Positions 8,459 through 16,661 are shown, counted from the stretch's first letter. The stretch is DNA of 48,080 bases from Nitrososphaerota archaeon (GCA_029784795.1 JAFMAW010000006.1:1-48080), one strand, 5' to 3'. Notes: a model not told the origin generated them from the letters alone. A program made the numbers and translations.

Positions 8459-8938
8459 GTGGTCCGCATCCTCTGGTTCAAGGAGACCACCCGCTGGTCG
8501 GCGGGTAAGCTCATATCTCCCCTCCAGCAAAGGATTTGTAACGGCGCTGCGTGTGCAGTGTCAGGCGATGGCGGCGTGTCCGGCACAATCAGGATAGATG
8601 GGGATCAGTTGGTCTTCGAGATCCACGGCATCGACGAGATACTGTCCATCAAGAGGAGCATTTCGGTGCCCCTGGAGCACGTGCAGTCGGTCTCGACGGG
8701 CGACCCAGGCTGGGCGTTTCTCAGACAGGTCAAGGTGGGCGGCGCGAACCTCCCGGGCGTCGTGAAGGACGGGCGCTTCCTTTCCAGCGACGGCTACATG
8801 TTCTTCGAGATGCACGACCCTGGCAGGTGCATCACGGTCAGCCTGGACCACGAGTCCTACAAGAAGATAGTCTTCGAGGTCGAGGACAAGGAGGCGACCG
8901 CGAAGATGATTGAAGATGCCCTGGCCCGGCGCAAGTGA
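8459..8938 (+). CDS. PH-like/bacterial-PH-domain soluble protein
   Basis: From about residue 42 the protein alternates short strands (GTIRIDGDQLVFEIHG, SISVPLEHVQSVSTG, CITVSLDHESYKKIVFEV) and ends in a single amphipathic helix (KEATAKMIEDALARRK). This is the layout of a PH-like beta-sandwich with a C-terminal helix. The first 40 residues (Cys- and Trp-containing) do not look like part of the domain. A GTG at 8576 is therefore a good alternative start, while GTG 8459 is supported by TTATAG about 25 bp upstream. No ligand or partner can be named. Confidence 0.6.
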   Translation: MVRILWFKETTRWSAGKLISPLQQRICNGAACAVSGDGGVSGTIRIDGDQLVFEIHGIDEILSIKRSISVPLEHVQSVSTGDPGWAFLRQVKVGGANLPGVVKDGRFLSSDGYMFFEMHDPGRCITVSLDHESYKKIVFEVEDKEATAKMIEDALARRK

Positions 8939-8948
8939 CAAGCTTCGG

Positions 8949-9359
8949 TCAGCCGATGCTACTCCACCAGACGTTTCCGTAGGAAGTCACCACTCCGACG
9001 CTCTGGAACGAAGCGCTGACGGAGATCGTCGAAGTCCCGCGAGGAGCGACCGTGACCGGCTGGCCCAGAGAGATAATCGTCTGCTGCCCGCCCCCGTTCA
9101 CGCCGATGTAGTAGAAAATCGCAGCCGTCGTAGGGCCGCCGTTCCGCACCGTCACCGACCCAGAGCCGAGGCTGACCGACAGGCTCTCGTCCGCCTTTCC
9201 TCCCACAACCAGCTGCGCGTCGGCCGCCTGCCTCGCCATGGAGTACTGCGCTGCCGTGAGGGCCATGAAGAGGCTGAAAACGGCCATCGCGAGGACCATG
9301 AAGAAGGGGGCGCCTATGATCTCTGCCTGAGCTCTCCTTTTCTGGGCTCGCAACTTCAT
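8949..9359 (-). CDS. Type IV pilin-like (archaeal pilin/archaellin family) protein
   Basis: The 136-residue protein begins MKLRAQKRRAQAEIIG, a class III signal peptide with basic residues before the prepilin-peptidase site. A long hydrophobic helix (residues about 14-35) and a beta-rich, Ser/Thr/Gly-rich extracellular domain follow. The ATG at 9359 was chosen because the signal peptide starts there and a TATA-like CTTTTAGC sits 25 bp upstream. The frame is open further upstream but that part is not pilin-like. The start overlaps the end of the preceding pilin frame as ATGA. It probably forms an adhesion pilus with its neighbour. No assembly ATPase or membrane platform is in the window. Confidence 0.75.
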   Translation of the reverse strand: MKLRAQKRRAQAEIIGAPFFMVLAMAVFSLFMALTAAQYSMARQAADAQLVVGGKADESLSVSLGSGSVTVRNGGPTTAAIFYYIGVNGGGQQTIISLGQPVTVAPRGTSTISVSASFQSVGVVTSYGNVWWSSIG

Positions 9360-9886
9360 CTCCGGAGGAGAACTTTCACCGCTAAAAGGAGGGGAAGGGC
9401 CCGCGGCGCCATGCAGGCCCGCTCTTGATCTTGCCACTGTGCAGTCACAGTGAGAACTTGGGTCTGGGTGGCGCCGTTGGCGAAGGTCGCCTGGATCGTC
9501 ACGGCGCAGGATACCCCGGAGGTGGCCGTGCTCGCGGTGAACGTCTCGCTCATGCCGCTCCCCGGGGGATTGCCGAAGCGAGCGTGCCTGTGAACGTGCT
9601 CCCAGTGATGGTGCCGAGCTTGGCGTCGAACGTGGCCGTCAGTCCCGTAAGCGCGACAGAGCCGGAGTTGGTCACGGTCAAGGTGCCTGTCCCCGTGCCG
9701 GAACCGCTGGGGACGGCGAGGCTTGCGCTGACCTGGATCTGGTTCGTGTTCTGCGCCCTCGAGGCTGTAGTGCTGAAGTAGGTGTAGAGGACCCCGGCCG
9801 CGACTATGGTCATTGCGACGACGAGGATTGTGGCGATGATTCGTGGAGATGGCGCTTCTTTGACGTGTGTGAAGTGAGAACTTCAT
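9356..9886 (-). pseudogene. Type IV pilin gene with two apparent compensating frameshifts
   Basis: The start (ATG 9886) reads MKFSLHTRQRSAIST, a normal pilin signal peptide. The expected hydrophobic helix (IIATILVVAMTIVAAGVLY) and following beta domain lie in a different frame, entered by one extra base at 9840-9841. That frame stops near 9550. The first frame then resumes with GSGMSETFTASTATSG to the end, as if one base were missing in the G run 9564-9568. Removing one base and adding one would give a complete pilin. The final 25 or so residues look unnatural, so the true C-terminus is unclear. A real pseudogene and assembly errors are both possible. A TATA box at 9908 supports the start. 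Confidence 0.65.
9381..9388 (-). promoter_or_regulatory. TATA-like box for the second pilin gene
   Basis: CTTTTAGC on the minus strand is centred 25-26 bp before the ATG at 9359, implying a leaderless transcript separate from the upstream pilin. Confidence 0.45.
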
Positions 9887-9907
9887 CGGCGGTGAGGTCG
9901 TGGCTGG

Positions 9908-9915
9908 CTTTTAAC
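9908..9915 (-). promoter_or_regulatory. TATA-like box for the first pilin gene
   Basis: GTTAAAAG on the minus strand is centred about 26 bp before ATG 9886, so the transcript would be leaderless. It supports that ATG as the genuine start despite the frame changes downstream. Confidence 0.55.
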
Positions 9916-10103
9916 GAAGGCCAGAATGCGCTGTCATCTCCGTATCCGAGCTAGCCTGTGTAGTCTTCCCCTCTGCTCTTGCCGGATGGAGATTTTAGTT
10001 CTGCCGATTCAATCGGTCTCTGCCTCGTCAACCCGAAGGCCTCTCCGAAGAGTGGAACCGTTGGCTCTCAGGCAAAATCTTGTGGGAGCAAGCCTTTCTA
10101 AGG

Positions 10104-10112
10104 CTTATATAT
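10104..10112 (+). promoter_or_regulatory. TATA box for the MFS transporter gene
   Basis: CTTATATAT is a strong archaeal TATA box, centred 29 bp before TTG 10137. The frame is open from 10080, but that start lies upstream of the promoter and is unlikely. Confidence 0.6.
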
Positions 10113-10136
10113 CGATTTTCATATTCCGGCTGGGCG

Positions 10137-11546
10137 TTGTCTTCCGGTAAAAGGGAAGATACCAAGACGAGCACCGATTTATTGCCGAGGCTGGACCGGC
10201 TACCTACAACATCCTGGCACTATAGGATTCTCCTGATTTTGGGGAGCGGACTGTTCCTCGAGGGCTTCAGCGTGAGCGTCGCAGGTTCGCAGCTGGGAGT
10301 GATATCCCATGTCCTCAACCTGACGACTCTGGAAAGCCTCTCCGTCACACCAATCTTCCTGATAGGCGAGCTCTTCGGAGCCGTCTACCTCGGTCACCTG
10401 GCCGACACGCGCGGACGGAAGCTGCTCTTCATGGTGAGCCTCGCAATCATAATGGTAGGTGACGTCATGGTGGGGCTGCTGTTCGTGGCCAACGCACTGA
10501 ACTTCGCGAGCCTCGCAGTCCTCAGGGCCATCACAGGCTTCGGGGTCGGCGGCGAGTTCGGTGCGTCCATCTCGGCCCTCCAAGAGTTCACGCCTGCTAG
10601 GATTAGGGCCTTCTTCACGGGGACGGGAAACGCCGTGCTCTTCGACCTTGGGGGCGTCATCGCATCCTTCACCGTCTTCTTCCTGCTGTCCGTCCTCCTT
10701 CCATCCACAGCCGTCGGCACAGCATTCCTCGTCGGTGTGGTGATAGCTGTGGCCATATTCATCGGACGGGTGGGACTGCCGGAGTCGCCTAGGTTCCTGC
10801 TCTCGAAGGGAAGGACCGAGGAGGCGACAAGGGTGGTCGAAAGGATCGAAGAGTCGGCCAAGAAGGCAGGGAAGCCGCTCCCGCCGGTGCAGCCTATCGA
10901 GCTCGACTTCGGGGGGTCCGAGGCAGGGGGATACGGCAGGTTGTTCACGGCATACCGTAACAGGCTGATTCTGGCATGGACGCTGAACTTCACAGAGACC
11001 TGGCCGTACTATTCGGCTTTCTCTGTGATTCCGCTGATACTGACAAAGGTGTTCAATTACCCCGGCTCCACGGTGGCGCTGCTGCTCGCGACCATAACCG
11101 GCGCCGGAGTCCTCGGGGTCTTCGTTATGTCCTACGTCCTCGACGCGGTTGGCCGCCGGTCCGGCATAACAATCTCGTACGGCGTCGCCGGGCTCCTCTC
11201 CATAGTGATTGGGCTGATCGTGACTTCAATCTCGTTCGCGTCTTTCATCGCTCTGCTCGTCATACTGTATTTCTTCGTGTACGCGGCAGCCGGCGTCCTC
11301 TATCCTCAGATTGGGGAGATGTTCCCGACCAAGGCGAGGGGCTCCGCGCTGGGGACGGCGGTCGGGTTCGGAAGGCTTGGAGGAATACTCGCTCCCTTCG
11401 CCCTGGCATCGTTCATAGGCACTGTGGGCGGGCTCACGCCTCTGTTCGTCATCACGGGGGTGGTGCTGCTCGTAGGCGCCCTCGCCGAGATTCTGCTCGG
11501 TCCGGAGCTAAAGAAGAAGAGCCTGGAAGAGTCTGCCAAGGTCTGA
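10137..11546 (+). CDS. Major facilitator superfamily transporter, sugar-porter-like
   Basis: The protein of about 469 residues has 12 predicted membrane spans split by a central cytoplasmic loop (about residues 215-270). GHLADTRGRKLLF between spans 2 and 3 is the MFS signature. RAITGFGVGGEFGASISALQEFTPARIRA and LPESPRFLLSKGR are the sugar-porter (SP) PROSITE-like motifs. DAVGRRSG repeats the signature in the second half. GEMFPTKARGSALG is also family-typical. It would import or export a sugar, organic acid or aromatic acid with protons; the substrate is not readable. I chose TTG 10137 from the TATA box at 10104; TTG 10182 is another option. It stands alone. Confidence 0.88.
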   Translation: MSSGKREDTKTSTDLLPRLDRLPTTSWHYRILLILGSGLFLEGFSVSVAGSQLGVISHVLNLTTLESLSVTPIFLIGELFGAVYLGHLADTRGRKLLFMVSLAIIMVGDVMVGLLFVANALNFASLAVLRAITGFGVGGEFGASISALQEFTPARIRAFFTGTGNAVLFDLGGVIASFTVFFLLSVLLPSTAVGTAFLVGVVIAVAIFIGRVGLPESPRFLLSKGRTEEATRVVERIEESAKKAGKPLPPVQPIELDFGGSEAGGYGRLFTAYRNRLILAWTLNFTETWPYYSAFSVIPLILTKVFNYPGSTVALLLATITGAGVLGVFVMSYVLDAVGRRSGITISYGVAGLLSIVIGLIVTSISFASFIALLVILYFFVYAAAGVLYPQIGEMFPTKARGSALGTAVGFGRLGGILAPFALASFIGTVGGLTPLFVITGVVLLVGALAEILLGPELKKKSLEESAKV

Positions 11547-11651
11547 GAAGGGCCTTTTGTCCCGCCGGGCCGGGGAGATTTGATTCCTTGCCCTGATTGT
11601 CGGACCGTCCCATAAGGTTGAGCGCTCCCTGCACAGAGATGGCAGGGCAGG

Positions 11652-11915
11652 TCAGAACCCGAACGAGAAGCTCCCCAGCAGGTACTGCGCGAGGACGACG
11701 GCCAGCACCGCCAGGACGAAGAGAATCGTCATGCTGAGCGTATTCTTCGAAGTGAAGTCCGTCGCCCTCGTCATCGTGAAGGCTATGGCGCCTGCTGCGA
11801 CCACCGTGACTATGTCCACTGTGCTGTTAACGATGGCAAGCGAAGCCGTCCCGCCTCCGAAGAAGCCGGCACTGGATGCTCCGAAGCTCCCCATTACCCC
11901 GCTGATGACCTTCAC
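11652..11915 (-). CDS. Small two-span membrane protein
   Basis: The 87-residue protein starts with GTG at 11915. An N-terminal glycine-rich stretch (FGASSAGFFGGGTASL) is followed by two hydrophobic segments (about residues 32-49 and 60-80) separated by a short polar loop TRATDFTSKN. No family is recognised. It lies 80 bp downstream of the winged-helix regulator gene on the same strand, so co-transcription is possible. There is no TATA box in between. Confidence 0.5.
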   Translation of the reverse strand: MKVISGVMGSFGASSAGFFGGGTASLAIVNSTVDIVTVVAAGAIAFTMTRATDFTSKNTLSMTILFVLAVLAVVLAQYLLGSFSFGF

Positions 11916-11994
11916 GACGAGGGGGATGGCCGCCGGGACGGCGTGCCCGAGCCCGTCCCCGCTTTGCGGGGTTGAAAGGGCCAGGGCGTCGATT

Positions 11995-13215
11995 TCAGCG
12001 AGTGACCTTGATCCCAGAGGCGTCGTAGACCAGGTGGGAAGAGTAGATGCCCTTGATGAGGCTGGTCGTCCTCTCGTCTTGGGAAAGGAGCTTGAGGATC
12101 GAGAAGGTGGTGACGTCCGCCCCGGCGGCTATCTTGGCCATCTGCCTTAGGAACTCGAAAGTCTGCTGGACCCCCGAAATCATCAGCATGTCAGAGATGC
12201 TATCGAAGACAATCACCACCCCCTCCCGGCGGTCCGCTTCTATCGCCTTGGCCATCACGTCCAAGAGGACCGCTCCGTCCCCTTCGGGGACCAGGAACTC
12301 GTCCCTCCCGGGCACGGCCGTCGTGTAGGAGACTTCGGAGTTCATGGTGTACAGGACCATGCCCTCGAGCGTGGAGACCGCATCGTATATGGGGCTCCCC
12401 CTCCAGGTGAAGGTGAACACCTTCCGGCCTTCGGCCAGGCAGTCTGATACGGCCGACCTCACAGCCGATTCGTACCCCACGCTGGGGTCGACCTGCAGCA
12501 GCACCTTCTTCCCGGAGAGCCGCGCCAGGTCAAGCTTGGTCCCTATGATCTGTTTCTGCTCCTCTTCGCCGATCCAATGCTCCAGCCTGACCGCGTAGCT
12601 GCTGGCCAGAGCCTTGGCCTCGGAGGAAACGCTACCGGTGTAGACCACCCTCGCCCCGAGCCCCGTATCGAGCTGCTTCACGAAGAGCCCGAGCACATGG
12701 GCTTCATCCACGTCCCTAAGGACCGCGTACCCATAGGCGCTACCGTCCTTGGCCTTGGCCACAAAGTCGAAGACTTGCTTCACCCCCGACTTCCCCATGA
12801 CCATGCCGTCCTCCACCTTCAACCCGGAGCTCCTGAGCTTCGACTTTAGGCTCTTGACTACTGACTCGTTCGCCTGGTCAGCCACGGGGAGCTTCAGGGC
12901 CTTCAGCACGTTGTCCTTGGAAAGGGTGTCGAGCTCCGCCTGCACCAGCGCCTCTTTGAGCGAGAGGTATTGGTTCAGGACGATCTTCCCCCTTGCGGTG
13001 AGTATGTAGGTGGTCCTCGGTCCCTCCTGCCTGGCAAGGAGGCCGTTCCTCATGAGAGATTCGAGGTACGACAGGAGGCCGTTCCATGTGAGGTTCGCCA
13101 TCTGCATTATGTGGGTGGGCTTGTTGGCCCCATCGGAGACCACCTTCAGGATGTCGCAGAGTATCTCGAACCTCGACCTGCGGCCCACCTTGTGCTGCAC
13201 CGGGGTTGTGTCCAT
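11995..13215 (-). CDS. Winged-helix regulator with C-terminal DUF835/RecA-like domain
   Basis: The protein of about 406 residues begins with an archaeal winged helix (residues about 10-85: SRFEILCDILKVVSDGANK, then THIMQMANLTWNGLLSYLESL and a YILTARGK wing), close to the HTH_45 type. A middle alpha/beta segment (about 130-220) is followed by a C-terminal domain with KVLLQVDPSVGYESA, a VFTFTWRGSPIYDAV strand-helix and VVIVFDSISDMLMISG. This resembles the RAD55/DUF835-like sensory ATPase fold but lacks a clear Walker A loop. ATG 13215 is preferred over TTG 13236. Probably a DNA-binding sensor; target and signal unknown. Archaeal proteins of this layout are often orphan regulators. Confidence 0.65.
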   Translation of the reverse strand: MDTTPVQHKVGRRSRFEILCDILKVVSDGANKPTHIMQMANLTWNGLLSYLESLMRNGLLARQEGPRTTYILTARGKIVLNQYLSLKEALVQAELDTLSKDNVLKALKLPVADQANESVVKSLKSKLRSSGLKVEDGMVMGKSGVKQVFDFVAKAKDGSAYGYAVLRDVDEAHVLGLFVKQLDTGLGARVVYTGSVSSEAKALASSYAVRLEHWIGEEEQKQIIGTKLDLARLSGKKVLLQVDPSVGYESAVRSAVSDCLAEGRKVFTFTWRGSPIYDAVSTLEGMVLYTMNSEVSYTTAVPGRDEFLVPEGDGAVLLDVMAKAIEADRREGVVIVFDSISDMLMISGVQQTFEFLRQMAKIAAGADVTTFSILKLLSQDERTTSLIKGIYSSHLVYDASGIKVTR

Positions 13216-13236
13216 CACGCCTATCCACCCGGGCAA

Positions 13237-13588
13237 TCAGGATGATGGGCAGTCATGTCTGTTTCCTCGAGGTCAGCATAGGCTCGCACGCCTCGTCCCC
13301 CTTGAGCCTGCGCTTCACTCTTTCGCAGCCGCGCTCTCCGCCCGTCATCGATCTGGACCCGTCTCTTAGGCACGCCCTCGGCCGATTCCAAGACATGGTC
13401 TGTTCAGGAGCCATTTGTGCACCGTTCCCATCCTCGAGAGGGCTCATAAGGACTGAGGTATCCCCAGTCAAGGAAACCTTCTCCAGCGTAGACATATGGA
13501 AGCTCAGTTTCCTCGGCACGCCGCTCCCTTATCACGCCGTCCCGCGGGGCCCTCCCCGGTGTAGGTGACGCCGCGTTATTGTCCCCGG
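13237..13588. other. Gene-poor stretch, no convincing gene
   Basis: About 350 bp without a clear gene. On the minus strand a frame from ATG 13495 to 13253 encodes 80 residues rich in Arg, Ser and Met, and GATAAGG sits about 36 bp upstream. It has no recognisable domain, and its third-position GC is lower than in neighbouring genes. It is noted, not called. Confidence 0.4.
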
Positions 13589-13595
13589 TTTAAAC
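13589..13595 (+). promoter_or_regulatory. TATA-like box inside a near-perfect palindrome
   Basis: TTTAAAC at the centre of CCCCGGTTTAAACGGGG (13584-13600), a palindrome with one extra G. It could be a promoter with an overlapping operator for the small membrane gene at 13668. The leader would be about 50 nt, longer than usual here. Confidence 0.35.
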
Positions 13596-13667
13596 GGGGT
13601 GCGCCGTCCGCACGTCCTTCATGCCACACGAAACGGGTCTGTCCGCCGGCGCCCCGGAGGCGCGACC

Positions 13668-13970
13668 ATGAGCCTGACGCGACCCGACCAGGTGCTCGTC
13701 GCAGGGGCGGCCCTCGTCTTGGCCGCAGGCGCGACGGTCACCGCCTCCCTGCTCCTTTCGTCCCCACCGATGTTCTACGTCGCCTTCCCCCTCGGCGTCC
13801 TGGGGATCTTCGTCGCGGCGGCGGGCTACCTGATGGAGGAATCCGAGCGCCGCCATGGGCACCACGCTCCTCCGCAGATCGCCTCGGGAGGGGGCGCACG
13901 GCTCGCAGCCCGCGCCCACCGGCAAGACCTCCCGTCCCAGAGAGGCAAGGCCGCCTCCGCCGACCCTTAG
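13668..13970 (+). CDS. Small two-span membrane protein
   Basis: The 100-residue protein begins MSLTRPDQ and has two hydrophobic segments (about residues 8-29 and 36-56), then a basic, His- and Arg-rich cytoplasmic tail (EESERRHGHH and onward). The frame is open upstream to 13599, but those residues are Arg-rich and not protein-like, so ATG 13668 was chosen. No family is recognised and no operon partner is evident. Confidence 0.45.
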   Translation: MSLTRPDQVLVAGAALVLAAGATVTASLLLSSPPMFYVAFPLGVLGIFVAAAGYLMEESERRHGHHAPPQIASGGGARLAARAHRQDLPSQRGKAASADP

Positions 13971-14002
13971 GCGGGGACGGGCGAGCGGCAGCGACCGCTC
14001 AG

Positions 14003-14010
14003 TTTAATTA
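14003..14010 (+). promoter_or_regulatory. TATA box for the RHH-phosphohydrolase-APS kinase operon
   Basis: TTTAATTA, in an AT-rich island (14003-14019), is centred about 28 bp before TTG 14035, giving a leaderless transcript for the first gene. Confidence 0.6.
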
Positions 14011-14034
14011 CATATAATTGAACTCCCGGGGGAG

Positions 14035-14253
14035 TTGAACAAGTACACCACCGTGTCCATCCCCCGCGTCCTCCATGAGAGGATAGAGAAGCTGCTCGAG
14101 GGGAAGTCGGGATTCAAATCAGTGTCCGACTACGTGACCTACATACTCCGGGAGATAGTGGAGATGCACGAGACCAACCACTCCCCTGCGCCTTTCACCA
14201 GCGCTGACGTGGCCCAGATCAGGGAGCGCCTGAAGGCCCTGGGATACCTGTAG
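14035..14253 (+). CDS. Small ribbon-helix-helix-like protein
   Basis: The 72-residue protein starts with TTG at 14035 at the predicted transcription start. The strand YTTVSIPRVLHERIEKLLEG followed by SVSDYVTYILREIVEMHE is the ribbon-helix-helix (CopG/MetJ/Arc) pattern. The C-terminal ADVAQIRERLKALGYL is a tail often seen on such proteins next to AlkP-superfamily genes. It lies 13 bp before the hydrolase gene and is the first gene of a three-gene unit. It is probably an autorepressor of the operon or a small adaptor of the hydrolase; nothing in the sequence decides between them. Confidence 0.7.
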   Translation: MNKYTTVSIPRVLHERIEKLLEGKSGFKSVSDYVTYILREIVEMHETNHSPAPFTSADVAQIRERLKALGYL

Positions 14254-14266
14254 GGGGGTTTGGACC

Positions 14267-15676
14267 ATGACCAAGGTGGCAGTCATCGGGCTGGACTCGG
14301 TACCGCCGTCCCTCCTCTTCGACAAGCTCCTGGAGCGGCTCCCCAACTTCAGGCGGCTGTACCAGGGAGGGCTGCACGGGGACCTGCGGACCTGCGACCC
14401 GCCTATCACCGTCCCGGCCTGGATGGTGATGATGACGGGGAGGAACCCGGGGAAGCTCGGGATCTACGGCTTCAGGCACAGGAAGCCCGGGTCCTACAAG
14501 GACGGCTACATCGTCAACTCGGCCCACGTCAGGGAAGAGACCGTGTGGGACGCCCTCGCCAGGGCGGGGAAGAAGTCGGTGGTCCTCGGGGTGCCGCCGG
14601 GGTATCCGCCGAAGCCGCTCAAAGACGGCAACGTCGTGTCCTGCTTCCTGACCCCCAGCAAGGAGAGGCCTTTCACCTACCCCGAGGAGCTGAAGAAGGA
14701 GATCCTCGACCTCACGGGAGGAAGGTACGAGTTCGACGTGACCTTCCGCACCGAGGACAGGGACACCATAAAGAGGGAGCTGTTCGACATGACCCGGACC
14801 CGCCTGGAGGTGGCGAAGCACCTCGCGAAGCGCAAGCCCTGGGACTTCTTCATCATGCACGAGATAGGGTTCGACAGGCTCCACCACGCCTTCTGGAAGT
14901 ACTTCGACCCCTCCCACCCCAAGTACGTGAAGGGGAACAAGTACGAGCACATAGCCGAGGAGTACTACGAGGCGTTCGACAGGGGCCTCGGGGAGCTACT
15001 GAGGGCGATGCCCAAGGACACGGTCACTTTCGTCCTCTCGGACCACGGCTCCAAGGGGATGAAGGGGGGCTTCTGCGTCAACCAGTGGCTGGAGAGGGAG
15101 GGGTACCTCAGGTTCAGGGCCAAGCCCGCGCCGGCGACAGACCTCGACAAGGCTGACGTCGACTGGGCCAAGACGAAGGCCTGGGGGTGGGGCGGGTACT
15201 ACGCGAGGATATTCTTCAACGTCCAGGGGAGGGAGCCGCAGGGCGTCGTCCCGCCAGTCGACCTGGAGGCGGAGAAGTCGGCCTTCGCCAAGAAGGTCAT
15301 GTCCATCAAGGACGGCGAGGGGGGGCCTATGTCCAACGAGGTCTTCGAGCCCGACAAGCTCTACGGGACCGCCGTGGGGGACAAGCCCGACCTGATGGTG
15401 TACTTCGGCGGCCTAGACTGGCGCTCCGCAGGGACCGTGGGCCACGACTCCCTCTACCTCTCGGAGAACGACACCGGCCCCGACGACTCTGTCCACTCCA
15501 TGGAGGGGGTGTTCATGGCCAACGTCCCGGGGAAGGACCTCGGCGGGAGGGAGCTGCGCGGCCTTCGGATACAGGACATCGGCCCAACGCTGCTGAAGCT
15601 GTACGGCTTGTCATATCAGGACGAAGCGGGAGTCGACGGGAACGCCATCCCCGAGGTTGTGGAGGCGTGCAGGTGA
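14267..15676 (+). CDS. AlkP-superfamily phosphohydrolase/phosphodiesterase
   Basis: The 469-residue protein has all elements of the type I phosphodiesterase/nucleotide pyrophosphatase branch: metal-binding Asp10 in VIGLDSVPP, the nucleophile region TVPAWMVMMTGRNPGKLGIY, GFDRLHHAFW (Asp/His), VLSDHGSKGM (Asp-His), and a late metal His in DDSVHSMEGVF. There is no signal peptide, so it acts in the cytoplasm. Length and motifs match the uncharacterised archaeal COG3379 group. The neighbouring APS kinase, overlapped by TGATG, suggests the pair handles a sulfated or phosphorylated nucleotide or sugar (inference). The exact substrate is unknown. Confidence 0.85.
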   Translation: MTKVAVIGLDSVPPSLLFDKLLERLPNFRRLYQGGLHGDLRTCDPPITVPAWMVMMTGRNPGKLGIYGFRHRKPGSYKDGYIVNSAHVREETVWDALARAGKKSVVLGVPPGYPPKPLKDGNVVSCFLTPSKERPFTYPEELKKEILDLTGGRYEFDVTFRTEDRDTIKRELFDMTRTRLEVAKHLAKRKPWDFFIMHEIGFDRLHHAFWKYFDPSHPKYVKGNKYEHIAEEYYEAFDRGLGELLRAMPKDTVTFVLSDHGSKGMKGGFCVNQWLEREGYLRFRAKPAPATDLDKADVDWAKTKAWGWGGYYARIFFNVQGREPQGVVPPVDLEAEKSAFAKKVMSIKDGEGGPMSNEVFEPDKLYGTAVGDKPDLMVYFGGLDWRSAGTVGHDSLYLSENDTGPDDSVHSMEGVFMANVPGKDLGGRELRGLRIQDIGPTLLKLYGLSYQDEAGVDGNAIPEVVEACR

Positions 15677-16236
15677 TGGACGGCGCAGGTGTGAGCGGCC
15701 AGAAGCCCGAGGGGTTCACGGTGTGGATGACGGGCCTCTCCGGGTCGGGCAAGTCGACCCTCGCCAGGCTCCTCGAGGCGAGGCTGAGGGAGACCCACGG
15801 CCGCTACGTGGAGGTGCTGGACGGGGACGAGGTGAGGCGGGGGCTGTCGCGGGACCTGGGGCTGTCAAAGGAGCACAGGGAGGAACACGCCCGGAGGGTC
15901 TCCTACGTCGCAAGGGTCCTCTCCAGGAACGGCGTGGTGGCTGTCGTGGCCCTGATCTCCCCCTACAGGACCTCCAGGGTCGAGGCGGAGGAGATGATAG
16001 GCCCGGACCGTTTCGTCGAGGTCTTCGTGCGCGCCCCCCTGGCCGTCTGCGAGGCCAGAGACCCGAAGGGGCTGTACGCGAAGGCGAGGCGCGGGGAGAT
16101 AACCAACATGACGGGGGTCCAGGACCCATATGAGGCGCCCGAGCGCCCCGACCTGGTCGTCGACACTACCAGAGGGACCCCGGAGGAGAGCGTGGCCGAG
16201 CTGGTAGCCGGCCTCCAGAGGCTCGGAAAGCTCTAG
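15676..16236 (+). CDS. cysC: Adenylylsulfate (APS) kinase
   Basis: The 186-residue protein has the P-loop GLSGSGKST (residues 20-28), LDGDEVRRGLSRDLGLSKEHREEHARRV (APS-binding and Arg/Asn region of CysC) and ALISPYRTSR, followed by VFVRAPLAVCEARDPKGLYAKARRGEI and FTG-like NMTGVQDPYE. It converts APS and ATP to PAPS. It overlaps the hydrolase stop (TGATG). ATP sulfurylase and PAPS reductase are not nearby, so it may supply PAPS for sulfation rather than for cysteine synthesis. This is inference. Confidence 0.92.
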   Translation: MDGAGVSGQKPEGFTVWMTGLSGSGKSTLARLLEARLRETHGRYVEVLDGDEVRRGLSRDLGLSKEHREEHARRVSYVARVLSRNGVVAVVALISPYRTSRVEAEEMIGPDRFVEVFVRAPLAVCEARDPKGLYAKARRGEITNMTGVQDPYEAPERPDLVVDTTRGTPEESVAELVAGLQRLGKL

Positions 16237-16261
16237 CCCGCGTCCGAGGCGCGCCGGCGGC

Positions 16262-16293
16262 CTGCAGGGCCTTCCTGCAGCTAGAGCCTTTTG
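16262..16293. terminator. Bidirectional terminator-like hairpin between convergent genes
   Basis: CTGCAGG-GCCTT-CCTGCAG is a perfect 7-bp stem followed on the plus strand by CTAGAGCCTTTT. It lies between the APS kinase stop (16236) and the stop of the minus-strand gene ending at 16281. Confidence 0.5.
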
Positions 16294-16661
16294 CCCGCCA
16301 GGCTCGGAGGCCCTGCGACCGTCGCTATTCCGGCGTCCAGCTGACAAAGGCTTCCGCCTGTGCTGTTCCCTGAGCCCGGAGCGCTCGCGGCCGCGACACC
16401 CTGAGCGGGCGGCGCGACGCCCGTGGACCTGGCGTCCTTGGCCCTGCGCCCCCTGCGAGCCGGGTTCAGCCGCCTGACCATCCCGGTGATCGGCCTGCTC
16501 ATCCAGACAACTATGAACGCGTCCATCCCTGCGTAGATGAATCCATAGGCCATCCCGAGCCTGTCCATCCCGATGTTGTAGGCGACCAGCACGCTGGCGA
16601 CGTCGATGACGCTCGCCACTGACTTCTCGAAAAATCCAGGGTGGTTTGCGCGGATGCCCAT
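16281..16661 (-). CDS. Small membrane protein of unknown function
   Basis: The 126-residue protein starts MGIRANHPG at ATG 16661. It has two hydrophobic segments (about residues 14-32 and 36-56, ending IVVWMSRPITG) and then a long basic, Ala/Gly-rich tail that looks disordered. The TATA-like CTTATTATC at 16689-16697 places transcription start near 16666 and supports this start over the open frame from 16700. No family is recognised. It converges with the APS kinase gene across a hairpin. Confidence 0.5.
   Translation of the reverse strand: MGIRANHPGFFEKSVASVIDVASVLVAYNIGMDRLGMAYGFIYAGMDAFIVVWMSRPITGMVRRLNPARRGRRAKDARSTGVAPPAQGVAAASAPGSGNSTGGSLCQLDAGIATVAGPPSLAGKRL

Noticed and set aside
11959..11973. 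CCCCGC-TTT-GCGGGG hairpin upstream of the small membrane gene
   Set aside because: Short, no T run on either side and only one copy. No basis for calling a terminator or regulatory RNA.
13253..13495. 80-codon minus-strand frame with a TATA-like GATAAGG upstream
   Set aside because: Atypical composition and codon use, no recognisable domain or neighbour relation. Too weak to call a gene.
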